Shown: positions 36,801-47,329 of the stretch, one piece after another
How the letters are laid out: each line of letters opens with the position of its first letter
Numbering within the stretch: position 1 is the first letter of the stretch
DNA from: Micropterus salmoides
Lineage: Eukaryota > Chordata > Actinopteri > Centrarchiformes > Centrarchidae
Assembly: GCF_014851395.1 (NCBI RefSeq)
Contig: NW_024040707.1
Location: 4,462,349 to 4,526,348 of the forward strand
Reading direction: 5' to 3'
Length of the DNA: 64,000 nt
Position numbers and translations under genes: made by a program
The notes under the pieces: generated by a model
Databases searched by the model: none
What the model saw: the letters and a program-made list of their open reading frames with translations, nothing else
Told to the model about the DNA's origin: nothing

Positions 36801-39354
36801 GTCAGTTCTGTCAGTACACTAAATATGTAGCTGATTCTCTTATGTTGTGACACAGAATCCCCGGTAAAACCATAATACTGCAAGTTGTGGGTGTAGTACA
36901 ACTTTTACAACTCTTGCTGTGAGGCCAGTTTTTTTTACCTGTAGTCAGGACCCATCTAGTGGTTTCCTGCTTAGAGTTTTTATTCTAAGTTAAGCTAACT
37001 ACACGCTGGCTGTAATTGTATATTTAGCATACAAACATGAGAGTGTTATCGATCTTCTCATCTAACTCTTGGCAAGAAAGCAAAAAAGCGGATTCCCCCA
37101 AAATGCTGAACTATTCTCTTAATGCTAAGATTCTCAGTGATTCAGATCATAGTTATCCAAAGAAGGTTAAATCAACTGGACTTGGTTGAAGATACTGGAT
37201 ATGAAGATACTGGTCTTCCAGTTGATTTAACCTTCCTTGAATCATTTTGAGATAGTTGTAGGTTTGTGCAAACAATGGGATCTATCTCACTCTTTGTCTC
37301 TAAGGTTTTCTGTTCTCAAACTCAGGTGTTAGCAGTAGTCTTGCCATTGAATAATATAACTAATATAACTGGGTTTTAATAGTTAATAAGGGTGAAATTA
37401 TTCCTTTTCTTTATTAGCCGTGCAACCCTGCTTTCTATACTATCTCCTCTCAAGGTATACAGGAATGCACTAGTTTTGCATTTTCCCACAATAATCAACT
37501 TGATACTCATGAAAGTTTCGCTATAAAGTTTCTGTCTCAGTTACAGTGATTCGGCTGTTTTCTCCTCAGGAGCCCTGAAGAAAAACCTGACAGCGGCGCA
37601 GATCAAAGAAGACCTGGTGACGTTAGGTACTCAATCAAATCCTTCACCGCCGAGTCGATCATTAACAGGGTCAATTTGAAAACAGGGGTCAAGTACAGCT
37701 GTTTAGTCTACTCACTTTCACAACACGTGAAACCAAACCTGCTTTATCTGTTGATTCCACAGGACTAAACGAAGACAAGGCAGCTCACTTTTCACAGCAG
37801 GTAACTTTCTATAAATTCTTGATATTATATATTTATTTCAAATTTTAGATGCACACCAGAAAATACTTAAATATTACTTTTTACTTTTACGTTTGAGGAT
37901 GTCTAGGGCCATTTCAGCACCTCCTCATTGATGAATTTGTCTCTAATCCAGCAGTTGTTTCTGTGCTTTAAAATCACCTTCCGATAATACCAGAAGCCGT
38001 TTGTGAGTCTTTCTGACATTTATAACCGTATTTCGCAGTGGGGGGAGCACTACGCAGCGCTGTCCAGGCACGCTGTCGGACAGACTCTGATGGTCAACCA
38101 GTTGGTGGACATGGAGTGGAAGTTTGGAGGTAAGACGAACAAAACCAGACATTTAGCTCTTGACAAAATTATAGGTTCACTTTAAGTCTATTTCTGAACA
38201 CACTAGTTGTCTCTCCTCTCAAACTCTCCAGTACATACTCATGAACACAGAGGCTCCAGTCTAGCATAGTCATTAGCATAGCTTGGTTTTAGTCTCATTT
38301 AAACACAGTGTACAGCTGATGGGTCTCTATCAGGCCTCTTTCTTGAATCACGCAGCCTAATGACTATTTAAGGCTCGAGTGTATTAGAAATGCTAATTCA
38401 CTTAACGATTAGCAATATGTTATGCTATTGTTGAGCTGACGCTGTGCTTCAGTTTGTGAGTGGGGTGGACAGGGAGTGTCTGCACTTCACTGTTGTTTAG
38501 TTGACTGTACTGTTATTGACATGCAAAACACCTTCAGCCAGGCAAAGAGACTGTGTCTCTGCATGCTGCCAATGAGTTGGCTGTATCCAGTCGGGCATCT
38601 GTGGAGACTTGACTAGTCTGAGAGCCGATACGGGCCACTGCTTGTCTCACAGGTTGGTATTCAAATGGACCATAAAGTCGAGTCAAGTCCATTTTATTTA
38701 AATTGCCCATTATCACAAATGACAAATTTGCCTCGTAGGGCTTTAGTGCATAAAAAGAGTCATTTACACACAATGCATTTTTGAGAAACAGCCATTAGTA
38801 ATGCAGAGGTGACAATCAAACAGGAAGATACATTCATGGTGTGTTTTACTTGAACAGTCAGATGTGTTCAGAAAAATATCTCTCAGGTAATGCAACCTCT
38901 CAAATAAGGACAATGTAATGTTTCCTATCTGTCACAATAGCATAACTAAAAACTAATCTATAGTCTGTAGGCCTACATCACCCAGGTAAAAAGCGGTGGG
39001 TTTTAAAGCTGCATTAGTCAAATCAGGGGGCAGATGAACTTAAAAACAGGCTGATGGAGATGCGACACTGGTCCCATAAAGTTGTAATGGTGAATGTTTT
39101 AGCAAGTAGCTGCCTATTAACACATCGAGGAGACACAGACCAACACTATCATCCCATTGGAGTTGTGTTTGTGTCTATTTGGTGAATGGAACAAGTAGTG
39201 AACAGTGAGGTTTGTGTGTGATGAGGTTGAACTGCACTGTAAATGTGTCTTAAAACATAAATGACGAGCTAAGAAGTTTGGCAAGAGCAGAGTTAATGAT
39301 AAATCCCTGTGGGTTTGTCACTATGACTCACTTTACACACAGTCATTTGAAAAG

Positions 39355-39390
<36 letters not shown>

Positions 39391-42300
39391 GTTGGTGTCA
39401 TTTATTTGACAACCAACAATACAGAGATGACAGGAAGTTAAGGGAGAGAAATGGGAAAGGACAAAAGAAGTCCCTGGCAGAATGCGTTGTGTATATTATA
39501 TAGTGCTTGAAGAGGGGCAGTACGCAGTACCGGCACCTCAACATTTTACTCTTTGGCGTACCAGGACTTTTTCTCGCGTACCGGGACTTCTCCCAAGCTG
39601 GCGGTACTCTCCTCTGCCCTCTCCATATCAGGTTCACTGTGCGCTGCGTTACGCTCACCAGTTCCTGTTCTCGCCTACCTGCTAATCTCTTTCGGCGGAG
39701 AGAGACGAGGGAGAAGCTCGGGTGCCTTTCAAGCAGCCGTGTGCAGAAAGTAGCTCGTCAATGTCAGTTTTGGTGAACCGAACAAATCGCAGCCTGGATG
39801 GAGCGGGACATTTTAAAGTATTGACAGATAGGTGTGATTTACACTGAGGACGCTGGGGACAGGTCAGAATCACAATGTCTCCATCACTTTTTTAAAGCTT
39901 TTGTTAAAAACGTTCTGAAAAACCGCAACGAGAAATGTTAAATAACAAATGAAACAATGGACTGTGAAATATAGAAGAAAAAAATGCGCATTGTCCAGAA
40001 AAGTAACTTAAACCTAAAACAACAAGCTGCTGCTTACTAAATTTTATTCCGTTATATTTTTATATTTTGAATTGTCACCTTCATTTTATTTCTCTTCATA
40101 TAGAGACATTTTCACCTTTAAATTAGGGCAGAAATTAAGTGTTGAATGCTCAAAGTCTTCTGGGGGAGGACCCCCCCCCCCCACTTATATATTTCAGCAT
40201 CAAATATTTATTCAAAATGTTACTGTTAAAATATCTTGTCTTAAATGTCACACCCCTAAACACACCCACTAAGCTTTACAACACAAAGTGAAGCCCCAAT
40301 CCGCAAACTTTTGAAATGTTGAACTTGTTCTGCATGAATGTTTAGGATTATGACAAGTTAGTAAGCTAGTCATTTAATTTCTTCATTTAGCTGACGCTTT
40401 TTATCCAAAGCGACTTACAAGGTTAAGTGTCTTGCTCAGGGACACATTGATGTCTCACAGTGGATTCGAACCCGGGTCTCTCAAAGACATGTGTCTTATC
40501 CGCTGTACCATCAGCGCCTGTTGTTAGCATTAACAAATCAGAGAATAACACAGTAACTTGCACAATGATATAATGAACGGTAAGCTATATTAGTAGTCTG
40601 TAGCCTGTGATGTAATGCATACTTTGAATTTAATGTTATAATATTTACTAACAGTAATTTATACTATTTTCTCCTTTCGGTTGAGGATAGCTATCTTTCT
40701 TTGTATGAATCTAAACATCATGGTGTGTTTTCTGACCCCCGCAGTGACTGTCGGCACAAGCGAAGTACAGAAAGTGGGAAACATCTTTCTGCAGGTGGGA
40801 AAACTCCATTAACCCTGTTTTCGACTGACCACACACACACACACACACACATATATACAGTTACACACTTCTTTCAACTTGTTTTGTTGAACACTTTGTC
40901 CTCTTACAGTTGAAACTGGTGGTCAGAAAGGGGAATTCCACTGAAAACGTCTACATGGGTGAGTGATTTTTTGCTTGTACTGACACAAACAGTTGAATTG
41001 TGTTCACATGATTTATTTTATTTGGCAAGAAGCTCCTGCCTAACTGGATCTCAGGCTGTCACATCCAGACGAGTGAAGCAGCAAAAATGAAGAAGTACTG
41101 TAGATGTGTTGACTACAAATGCTTCATTTATTCTGTGTTGAAACTAGGGCTGGGCGATATGGCCAAAAATGTTATCACGATAAAAACATTCGATATTGAT
41201 AATTATCACGATAAATGTCAAGTCTTTATTTCTTTCAAGTTTAAAGGCTGATTTTTGCTCCTGAGTGAAAATTGAAGAAACCAGACAAACACTTGGATCA
41301 CTTCACAAATCTTAGGTAGAACATTCAAAACAAATGTGATGAGTAAATCTTTTTTCAGTCCCTTTTCCTCAACAAAATTAATATCTTAATAGAAAAATTA
41401 GGTGCTAATTAGTCCTTGATTCAAATGAATTAATTAAAACATTTATTGATGATATATTTAAAATTTGTTGTATTGTTATTGAGGAAAATTAAATTATTGT
41501 TTTATTGCCCAGCCCTAGTTGAAACTGAGGTGTTCACTCTTAGGAGTTCTACACTGGGGGCCGGAGATGTCACATAAATTAGGTTCTTAGAAACAGATTT
41601 GTGGCACTGAAATCTTCTTGTGTGTGGCTTAACATAAGCAGATATATATTTATAATCAGCAGGAATGACCAGATTGCAGAAGCAGTGGATTCTAGCTTGA
41701 CCCACTGGGATGGAAACTATAATTTACTTTGACATTCAGCAGACAAATAGACGGGTTTCCAAGCAGCGTCATGCGGCCCGATGGCCCGGGGCCAGTAAAA
41801 AGTAATTTCGGGACACAGGACATTTGAACTAGCAACTCACTGACCCGATTGTGCCAGTGCAAAAACATTAAACATTAAAGAGGTGGCTCATTTTTATTTA
41901 GAAGTTGTACCAGAACAGGTTTACATGGTTTAATCTTCAAAAAACACCATATTTTTTTGTCATACTGCACATTGCTGCAGCTCCTCTTTTCACCCTGTGT
42001 TGAAAGCTTCTTTTTAGCTATGGAGGGATACATCTTGTCTCTAAATGATCTTTGTTGGGAGTTGCACATGCGCAGTTCAGAAACACGGCTTTGGTTCAGC
42101 TGTACATGTTGCCCACCAGCTTGGCAACATAGACTGGAACAAGAGTTTCAACAAGAGTGGTGAGTTTTAACTGAGCTCTGTCTCTACATCACAGTAACAA
42201 CTTTATGTCCACTGACTGCCTGGAGGGTAGCTAGTGTTTGGAAGGGAGAGGAGAGCTTTTTCACTTTGCAAACCTATTACATGCGCAAAAAAGGTAAATA

Positions 42301-45300
42301 ACTCAATAAAGGAGAGGGGAAAAAAGCAAAACGCATAATACCACCTCTTTAAAAAAACACAACAACAAAATCCTGCAGTTGTTGCACCATTGTCCAATCC
42401 AGAGTTGACGTGACGAGTGGTTGTCAAATGTTATTTCTTTCATTTCAATCGAGCGGCAACCGTGCAGACGGAACTTAAACCTGCATTCTCTCTAACGGCC
42501 AGCAGGGGGCGAGTCCGCTGGTTGCAAAAAGAAGTCCGATTGCATCAGAAATAATGAGAAAATGAGGCTTCTCACCTGATTTATTACCTCAGTGAACACT
42601 TAACTAATGAGTTTATGGTCTCAGTCGCTAGTTTCAAGTCTTCTTCAACACAGCATCATGTTCATTTAGTAAATTATCGTCCTATTTAGAGGAAATGGAC
42701 GATAAAGTAGGGGGAGGATTTAGGGCGGGGTTACCTTATGATCGAGAAGTGGCTACCTTGGCAACCTGTCAATCAGGATAGGGGCGACTTGTATCTGCTG
42801 CTCTGTGTACATTTTTTTATTAAATGGCTGTCAGCAGGAGAGAGAGTACATTATGTTTGAGTCTGTTAGTATGTTTTTTAAATTCTAAATTATTTTGCTA
42901 TAAAATTTGCTGGTAAATTCCAACTTTTGGAGGGAGGGAAAGTAAAAAATTGTCTTGGGGCAGCTAAGTTTCAAACCCACTTACCCGGTGGGGCCAGTTG
43001 AATTTTTTTTTTTATTGCTGAGCCCTGGATGCTGTACCGCACATGCTGGGAAGAAAAAACAAACAGAATGACTGAGAGCTCTAGAGGAGATGAACACGAG
43101 GAGTTGTTTTTTGTGCTAAAACTGCACATGTCCCAAAAGTAATTTGTGGTAAACTAGACTCTGTAATCAATGCTTTGCTGATGTTGCTGTTTGATGCACG
43201 GTTGGAGTTTTTTTTAACGTGCGACTTTGTGACAGCTGCAGACTGAGGGCCTTGGATAGAAAATGCATCACATACAGAGTCTCTTTTTTTCATGATCCCC
43301 TGCAGCAGAAAAATAATACTAAATATTATATCCTGCAGTTTTCTCTGAGTGAGTTTCCACAAACAGACACCTGGCATACTTTGTATATATAGTGGTATAT
43401 TTCACACATGAAAACCAGACATCTGTGCTTTTAACAGCAAAGATATCATATATGCTACTTTCTTGCCTTAATGCTAATGTTACTGCTGCTAACGCTTGTG
43501 GGCACTTAACTGTGCTACCCATTGATAGTGATAGTCTGGGACCCACCCGCAGTTCATTTCTCACCACCTGCAAGAGCTAACTTTGTGTAATCCCCATTAG
43601 CGTTTTTACTGTGGGTAGATGCTGTTTCTCACTTGAACATGCGCCACAGGGGTTTTACTAAATCTGATGTCTCTCAACATGAGGCATGCTGTAAAAATTT
43701 GTTACAGCCAACAAGTTGCACTAAAAATGTCCAAATATAAGATATCACGTGGCAGAGTTTTTTTCCCCTGCTGTTGCACATGCATCCTAGGTTGTTTATA
43801 AACAGGAAACTCAACAATATATCCAAACCTGAGCAGATAAAAACCAAAATATATGAATGGCTAAATACAACTGGTGTTTAATAATTCATTTAATAATTAA
43901 AATTTTAATAGACTGGCACGAGATGTTTGGCCACCGAAATTAATCGGCCGAAAATAGCTAAAAAAAACTTTCGAGTTCGGCCAAATACATCAAAAGACTG
44001 AATAAATATTACTGAACAATTATGTTAAAGTTATGTTATGTTCAAGCTTTTATGGTAAATCCACTGAAACGGCCCAGAGCGAGCTGACGGGCAGGTTAGT
44101 GACTTTATCCTGTCAGTTTCTCTCTTTACAAAGACAAGTGTTGCAGTAGGAGAGTCCTACCTGAAGAGAGGCTGTGAAGTCTTCATGTTACATCATATGA
44201 GAACCACATACAACATTATTTATCAAACTGGGTCGGTGCGAGGATACACGTGTGACTACGTCCGGTTTTCAAAATAAGTTGTCTATACAGTATGGAAATA
44301 AGATTAATTTGATTATATTCACAGAAAGGATAAAACATATTACATGTGTACATTAATAGTAAATGGACATATGTAATTTACTTTATCGGACCCCCCCCCC
44401 CCCATAGTGTCTCCAAATCCTGTGGGAAACACTGAGTAAAAAGCACATTTTGACTATTTAATTTATGCAATGGTAAAAGAGTGCAAAATAAATGGAAAAA
44501 ATTGAATGTACTTGTTCAGTATTTGGTATTTGGCAGTTTTTTCCATTATATTCAGTTTCGGCTCCGGCCAATAATTTTCATTTCAGTGCATCCTTATTGT
44601 CAACTGTTAAATTAATTGGCAACTTTTTTGATAATTGGTTTATCGGTTTTGAGTCATTTTTATAAGGTCAAAAGTCAAAATTCTCTGATTTCAGCTTCTT
44701 AAATGTGAATATTTTCTGGTTTATTTTCTCCTCTGACACTTTAAGGTTCAGTGTGTAATATTTCTGAGGATCTATTGACAAAAATGCAATATAAGATACA
44801 TAACTTTGTTTTCAGTGGTGTGTAAAGACCTTACATAATAAACCATCATGTTTTTATTACCTTAGAATGCATACATAAACGCAGGTCCCCCATCGTCATG
44901 TTTCTACAGTAGCTGAAAATGGACAAACAGCGCTACAGAGCGCGTTTCACAGCGTTCTTCTTGTTCTGCTTCTGGTAGAATTCAGGCAGTGTAGACACTC
45001 ATCACTATGTTGAATATGTATGTAGGGGTCTGCAAATAAGTTTTGCATCGGAGAGATATTTTCAGCCATTAGATCGTGGATGAGAATATAAACCATAATA
45101 TTGACCTTTATTGACATGTTGTTTGCTTATCTTTGTTGGTAAGGTGCAGGACTTGCAACCCAAGGGTTGAGTGTTCAATCCTACCTCAGGGTATCTTTTT
45201 TTTTTTCTCTCTTCAACAAATGGATTCTGCAGCGACTGTTTCTCACATCACGGCATGTGCTGCACTGTTTTTGTTTCGGTGTTTGATCCACATCCATCAA

Positions 45301-46294
45301 CCTACAGACGCTTTTTCATTTCCTTAGTATCTCCAGGCAGAGGATATTTAGGGGAATCACGTTTCTTGACAGCTCTTTCAGAGGTGTGTCAAGCAGCTAC
45401 AGACTCTTAATGTCGTTCAGAATTTTTCAAAGAAAAAGCTCAGTTCAACTCCAAATACTACATTACAGTAAACAAGCTTCTCGCGCTTTTCTTTTCTAGG
45501 CAAAACCACTAAAGAGGAAGTGATTATGTGAGTAACTGTTGCTGCCATGACTATCAAAGCACCACTATCAAAGTATTTATTTATTTATATTTTTTGCCGC
45601 TATCAAAGCACTGTAATCTGGCAGCGGGCCAGATGTTATTGATGGCGGGCAGTTTTGGAGAGGGTCCATAATCACAGAGAGAATTAATGGGTTTCACTCG
45701 TCAGTGTTTGTATAAACTTTATCTAATGTGTGGTTTATAATGGACTGTGGTGTAGAAACAGTGACAGTGTTTCACACTCTTGGATTACATTTTCTATGTT
45801 ATCTGTCAGTGGCCAAGTCGTAATAACACATGGTTTTACTGAATAATTAAATAAATCTAATTTCTTAATAGATATACCTAAAGACTGGCCACTCTCTGCT
45901 GTCTCAGAAGAGACACCTTTTGTGCCGTGTCAGCCACGGTGGCTGTCCTACGCTCTTTGAAACGTTAGGGGGCAGTGGTAGACTGGACAGATGGTTGCAG
46001 TTCACAACCCTCACCACTAGATGCCACTAAATCTTACACACTGAACCTTTAACTGAATATTTTTGAGTTATGGACAAAATTAGATATTTGAGGACTTAAC
46101 GTTGGGCTTTGGGAAACACTGATTAACATTTTTCACAATTATCTGACATTTGATAGTCTCAGTCTGTTTATCTACTAACTGTTTCCTGTTTCCTGTTTTC
46201 CTTCCTCGTCTCTTCCAGAGTTGACGCTCCCGCAGTTTTACAACTTCCTACATGAGATGGAGAGAGCCAAGGCCAGCATGGAGTGTTTCAGCTG

Positions 46295-46295
<1 letters not shown>
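33789..46295 (+). CDS. commd7: COMM domain-containing protein 7 (complete, nine exons)
   Basis: Subunit of the COMMD/CCDC22/CCDC93 (CCC, Commander) complex, which acts in endosomal cargo recycling; family members also damp NF-kB signalling. Exons: 33789-33869, 35511-35564, 35718-35820, 37570-37626, 37763-37800, 38039-38129, 40745-40794, 40910-40958, 46219-46295. All introns are GT-AG and the frame is continuous for 600 nt (199 residues plus stop; human COMMD7 has 200). Residues 1-132 form the helical N-terminal domain. The COMM domain starts near residue 133 with VDMEWKFG, continues with IFLQLKLVVRKGN and ends LPQFYNFLHEMERAKASMEC. These match human COMMD7 closely, so the identification is firm. 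Intron 8 is 5.3 kb and rich in transposons; introns 2, 4 and 7 are only 115-153 nt. Confidence 0.96.
34905..35110 (+). repeat. Second copy of the repeat at 29858-30240 (commd7 intron 1)
   Basis: Same ordered blocks as 29858-30240. A 121-codon open frame (34909-35274) runs through it, but it begins in repeat sequence and resembles no family I know, so I do not call it a gene. Confidence 0.6.
35511..35564 (+). CDS. commd7: commd7 exon 2
   Basis: QFPRLIEILFQFLLEPKE, 18 codons, phase 0 at both ends. The acceptor is a NAGNAG tandem (GTGCAGCAG), so the first Gln may be used or skipped. Confidence 0.92.
35718..35820 (+). CDS. commd7: commd7 exon 3
   Basis: Begins TEKFMQRLSEFAGEHG and ends MKSVLLVPQ in phase 1; donor GTGGGA. 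It corresponds to the human LAQLSEF...SLLLVPNG segment. Confidence 0.93.
36239..36805. mobile_element. Inverted-repeat (foldback-like) element, copy 3
   Basis: Starts GTGACTAATTTGGACA and ends TGTCCCAGTTAGTCA, which are imperfect inverted repeats. The inner arms (CAAAGCCACCAGACTCCATT and GCATCTGGTGGCTTTGA) also mirror each other about a centre near 36530. It lies in commd7 intron 3. Confidence 0.65.
37570..37626 (+). CDS. commd7: commd7 exon 4
   Basis: Codes GALKKNLTAAQIKEDLVTL, phase 1 at both ends; acceptor TTTCTCCTCAG, donor GTACTC. Human counterpart GALKKSLTAKQVQADFITL. Confidence 0.93.
37763..37800 (+). CDS. commd7: commd7 exon 5
   Basis: A 38-nt exon coding GLNEDKAAHFSQQ, ending in phase 0; acceptor TTCCACAG, donor GTAACT. 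Confidence 0.92.
38039..38129 (+). CDS. commd7: commd7 exon 6
   Basis: Codes WGEHYAALSRHAVGQTLMVN followed by QLVDMEWKFG, the start of the COMM domain with its conserved Trp. Acceptor TTTCGCAG, donor GTAAGA, phase 1 at the end. Confidence 0.95.
39358..39388. repeat. (GT)n microsatellite
   Basis: About 15 units in commd7 intron 6. Confidence 0.9.
39500..39800. repeat. CpG-containing unclassified repeat-like stretch in commd7 intron 6
   Basis: GCAGTACCGGCACCTCAACA, GTACCAGGACTTTT and GTACCGGGACTTCT; richer in CpG than its surroundings, with overlapping open frames on both strands but no recognisable protein. Probably a transposon end; low certainty. Confidence 0.3.
40383..40518 (-). repeat. 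tRNA-derived SINE, minus strand
   Basis: On the minus strand: GATGGTACAGCGGATAAGAC (A-box region), GGGTTCGAATCC (B box), then GTGTCCCTGAGCAAGACAC and TTGGATAAAAAGCGTCAGC, the conserved core and tail of a widespread fish SINE. Same family as 56626-56797. In commd7 intron 6. Confidence 0.75.
40745..40794 (+). CDS. commd7: commd7 exon 7
   Basis: Codes VTVGTSEVQKVGNIFLQ, 17 codons, after an acceptor CCCCCGCAG; donor GTGGGA, phase 0. Matches human VTSGSSELEKVGSIFLQ. Confidence 0.95.
40910..40958 (+). CDS. commd7: commd7 exon 8
   Basis: Codes LKLVVRKGNSTENVYM, ending in phase 1; acceptor CTCTTACAG, donor GTGAGT. A core strand region of the COMM domain. Confidence 0.95.
41145..41517 (+). mobile_element. 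hAT-type MITE with perfect 8-bp target duplication
   Basis: TIRs TAGGGCTGGGC and GCCCAGCCCTA are perfect, and GTTGAAAC is duplicated at 41137-41144 and 41518-41525. Length 373 nt, no coding capacity. It sits in commd7 intron 8 about 190 nt after exon 8. Same family as 18373-18819. Confidence 0.92.
41875..42352. mobile_element. MITE with TTAAAGAGGTGG inverted ends
   Basis: TTAAAGAGGTGG and CCACCTCTTTAA are perfect TIRs, 478 nt apart end to end. Internal CTGCACATTGCTGCAGCTCC and CAAACCTATTACATGCGCA are typical of a common fish MITE. Related to 51815-52212. Lies in commd7 intron 8. Confidence 0.8.
43910..44600. repeat. hAT-like element with CGGCCGAAAATAGC / TTTCGGC-type ends, commd7 intron 8
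   Basis: Left part GCCACCGAAATTAATCGGCC, right part CCAATAATTTTCATTTCAGTGCATCC; these are typical ends of fish hAT repeats. The interior (44044-44365) is a sequence that also occurs at 26433-26760 without these ends. Contains a C13 run near 44391. Confidence 0.5.
44741..46052. mobile_element. Element with TTAAGGTTCAGTGTGTAA inverted ends, commd7 intron 8
   Basis: Left end TTAAGGTTCAGTGTGTAA and right end TTACACACTGAACCTTTAA are inverted repeats differing by one inserted A. The right flank GAAACGTTAGGGGGCAGTGG and CTCACCACTAGATGCCACTA is typical of this fish repeat. At 1.3 kb it is longer than usual, so something is probably inserted inside. It contains the candidate microexon at 45500-45527 and ends 166 nt before exon 9. 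Confidence 0.65.
46219..46295 (+). CDS. commd7: commd7 exon 9 (last coding exon)
   Basis: Codes ELTLPQFYNFLHEMERAKAS and MECFS, then TGA at 46293-46295. The LPQFYxFLHEMER signature is diagnostic of COMMD7. The acceptor CTCTTCCAG is strong. Confidence 0.96.
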
Positions 46296-46358
<63 letters not shown>

Positions 46359-46504
46359 ATGTCAGGCTATAGCTGCAGGGCAGTATGTGGTATGTATTAT
46401 GCAATTCTGTGTGTCTGTGTGTGGCGACCTCGCAGTGAGTAAAGCTAAACATGAAAGCTAATTTTATTTACTGCCAGACATTTATACTCAAATCTACCAA
46501 TAAA
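46296..46504 (+). other. commd7: commd7 3'UTR with poly(A) signal
   Basis: Directly after the stop a pure (GT)30 run spans 46298-46357. A canonical AATAAA lies at 46499-46504, about 200 nt after the stop, so cleavage is expected near 46515-46530. Confidence 0.75.
46298..46357. repeat. (GT)30 microsatellite in the commd7 3'UTR
   Basis: Sixty nt of pure GT starting three nt after the commd7 stop codon. Confidence 0.95.
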
Positions 46505-47329
46505 CATGATTTAAAAACAAAACAGTCACTTTGATTTATGTTGGAATACAGCAACACTCCTGCCAGTAGGTTTCTTTTTCTGTCGTAAAGCAGGGGAAGT
46601 GTTATTTGAGGAGCGAGGTGTGAATGAAGTCGGACGTTTCAGTGTTACTTTTTCCTTGTCTGTCATTAAGATTAGTGAGCCCTGTGGGGAAGAGAGTGAA
46701 CCTCACCCAGACCTGTTTTATCAAGTTCAGTCCTGTTGTAAATGAATTGATTTTGAATTGAAAGAATATTCACATTCGTACAGACATTCACACACAGACA
46801 GAAAGATAAATACCGTACACAGTCAGATACGTATGAAAGAGCATGTTTACCTTTTCCAGATAAGGTTATACATAAATTTTTTTTAATTAATTAAACAAAA
46901 TCTTAATTATCAGCACTAATAGATGAAAGGTGGATAAAATGAGCGATGAAATTTCGCCTTGATTGCGATAAATATCACACACTGATACATAAAAAAACAG
47001 ATTTTAGAAGACTGATCGTCTCAGTTGTACCTGTGTCTTCTGGTCCTCGTCATTCCTCTTACTTTACCACACACTGTAATTAGCTCAGCACTTAATTGAG
47101 AGATATTGGCCCCTTGGGGATATTTTCTACACCTCTATGACAGTAAAGCGCTTCCAAAAGTAGTCTGACTGACCGACTCTCAGGAATATGCTCAGCAGAT
47201 ATCCTATTCTCGGAGGCTTCTCCCCCGATCTACCGTGGCTTTTACTGCACCTCATTCGCTTTGTTTCAAAAGCAGCGTCTGCTAAATGAAATAATTTAAA
47301 CTTGTCTGAGAAGGAGGTAAAGACACACT

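Noticed and set aside
40440..40518. tRNA-like B box GGTTCGAATCC on the minus strand
   Set aside because: Part of a SINE with the conserved fish SINE tail; no acceptor stem, so not a functional tRNA gene.
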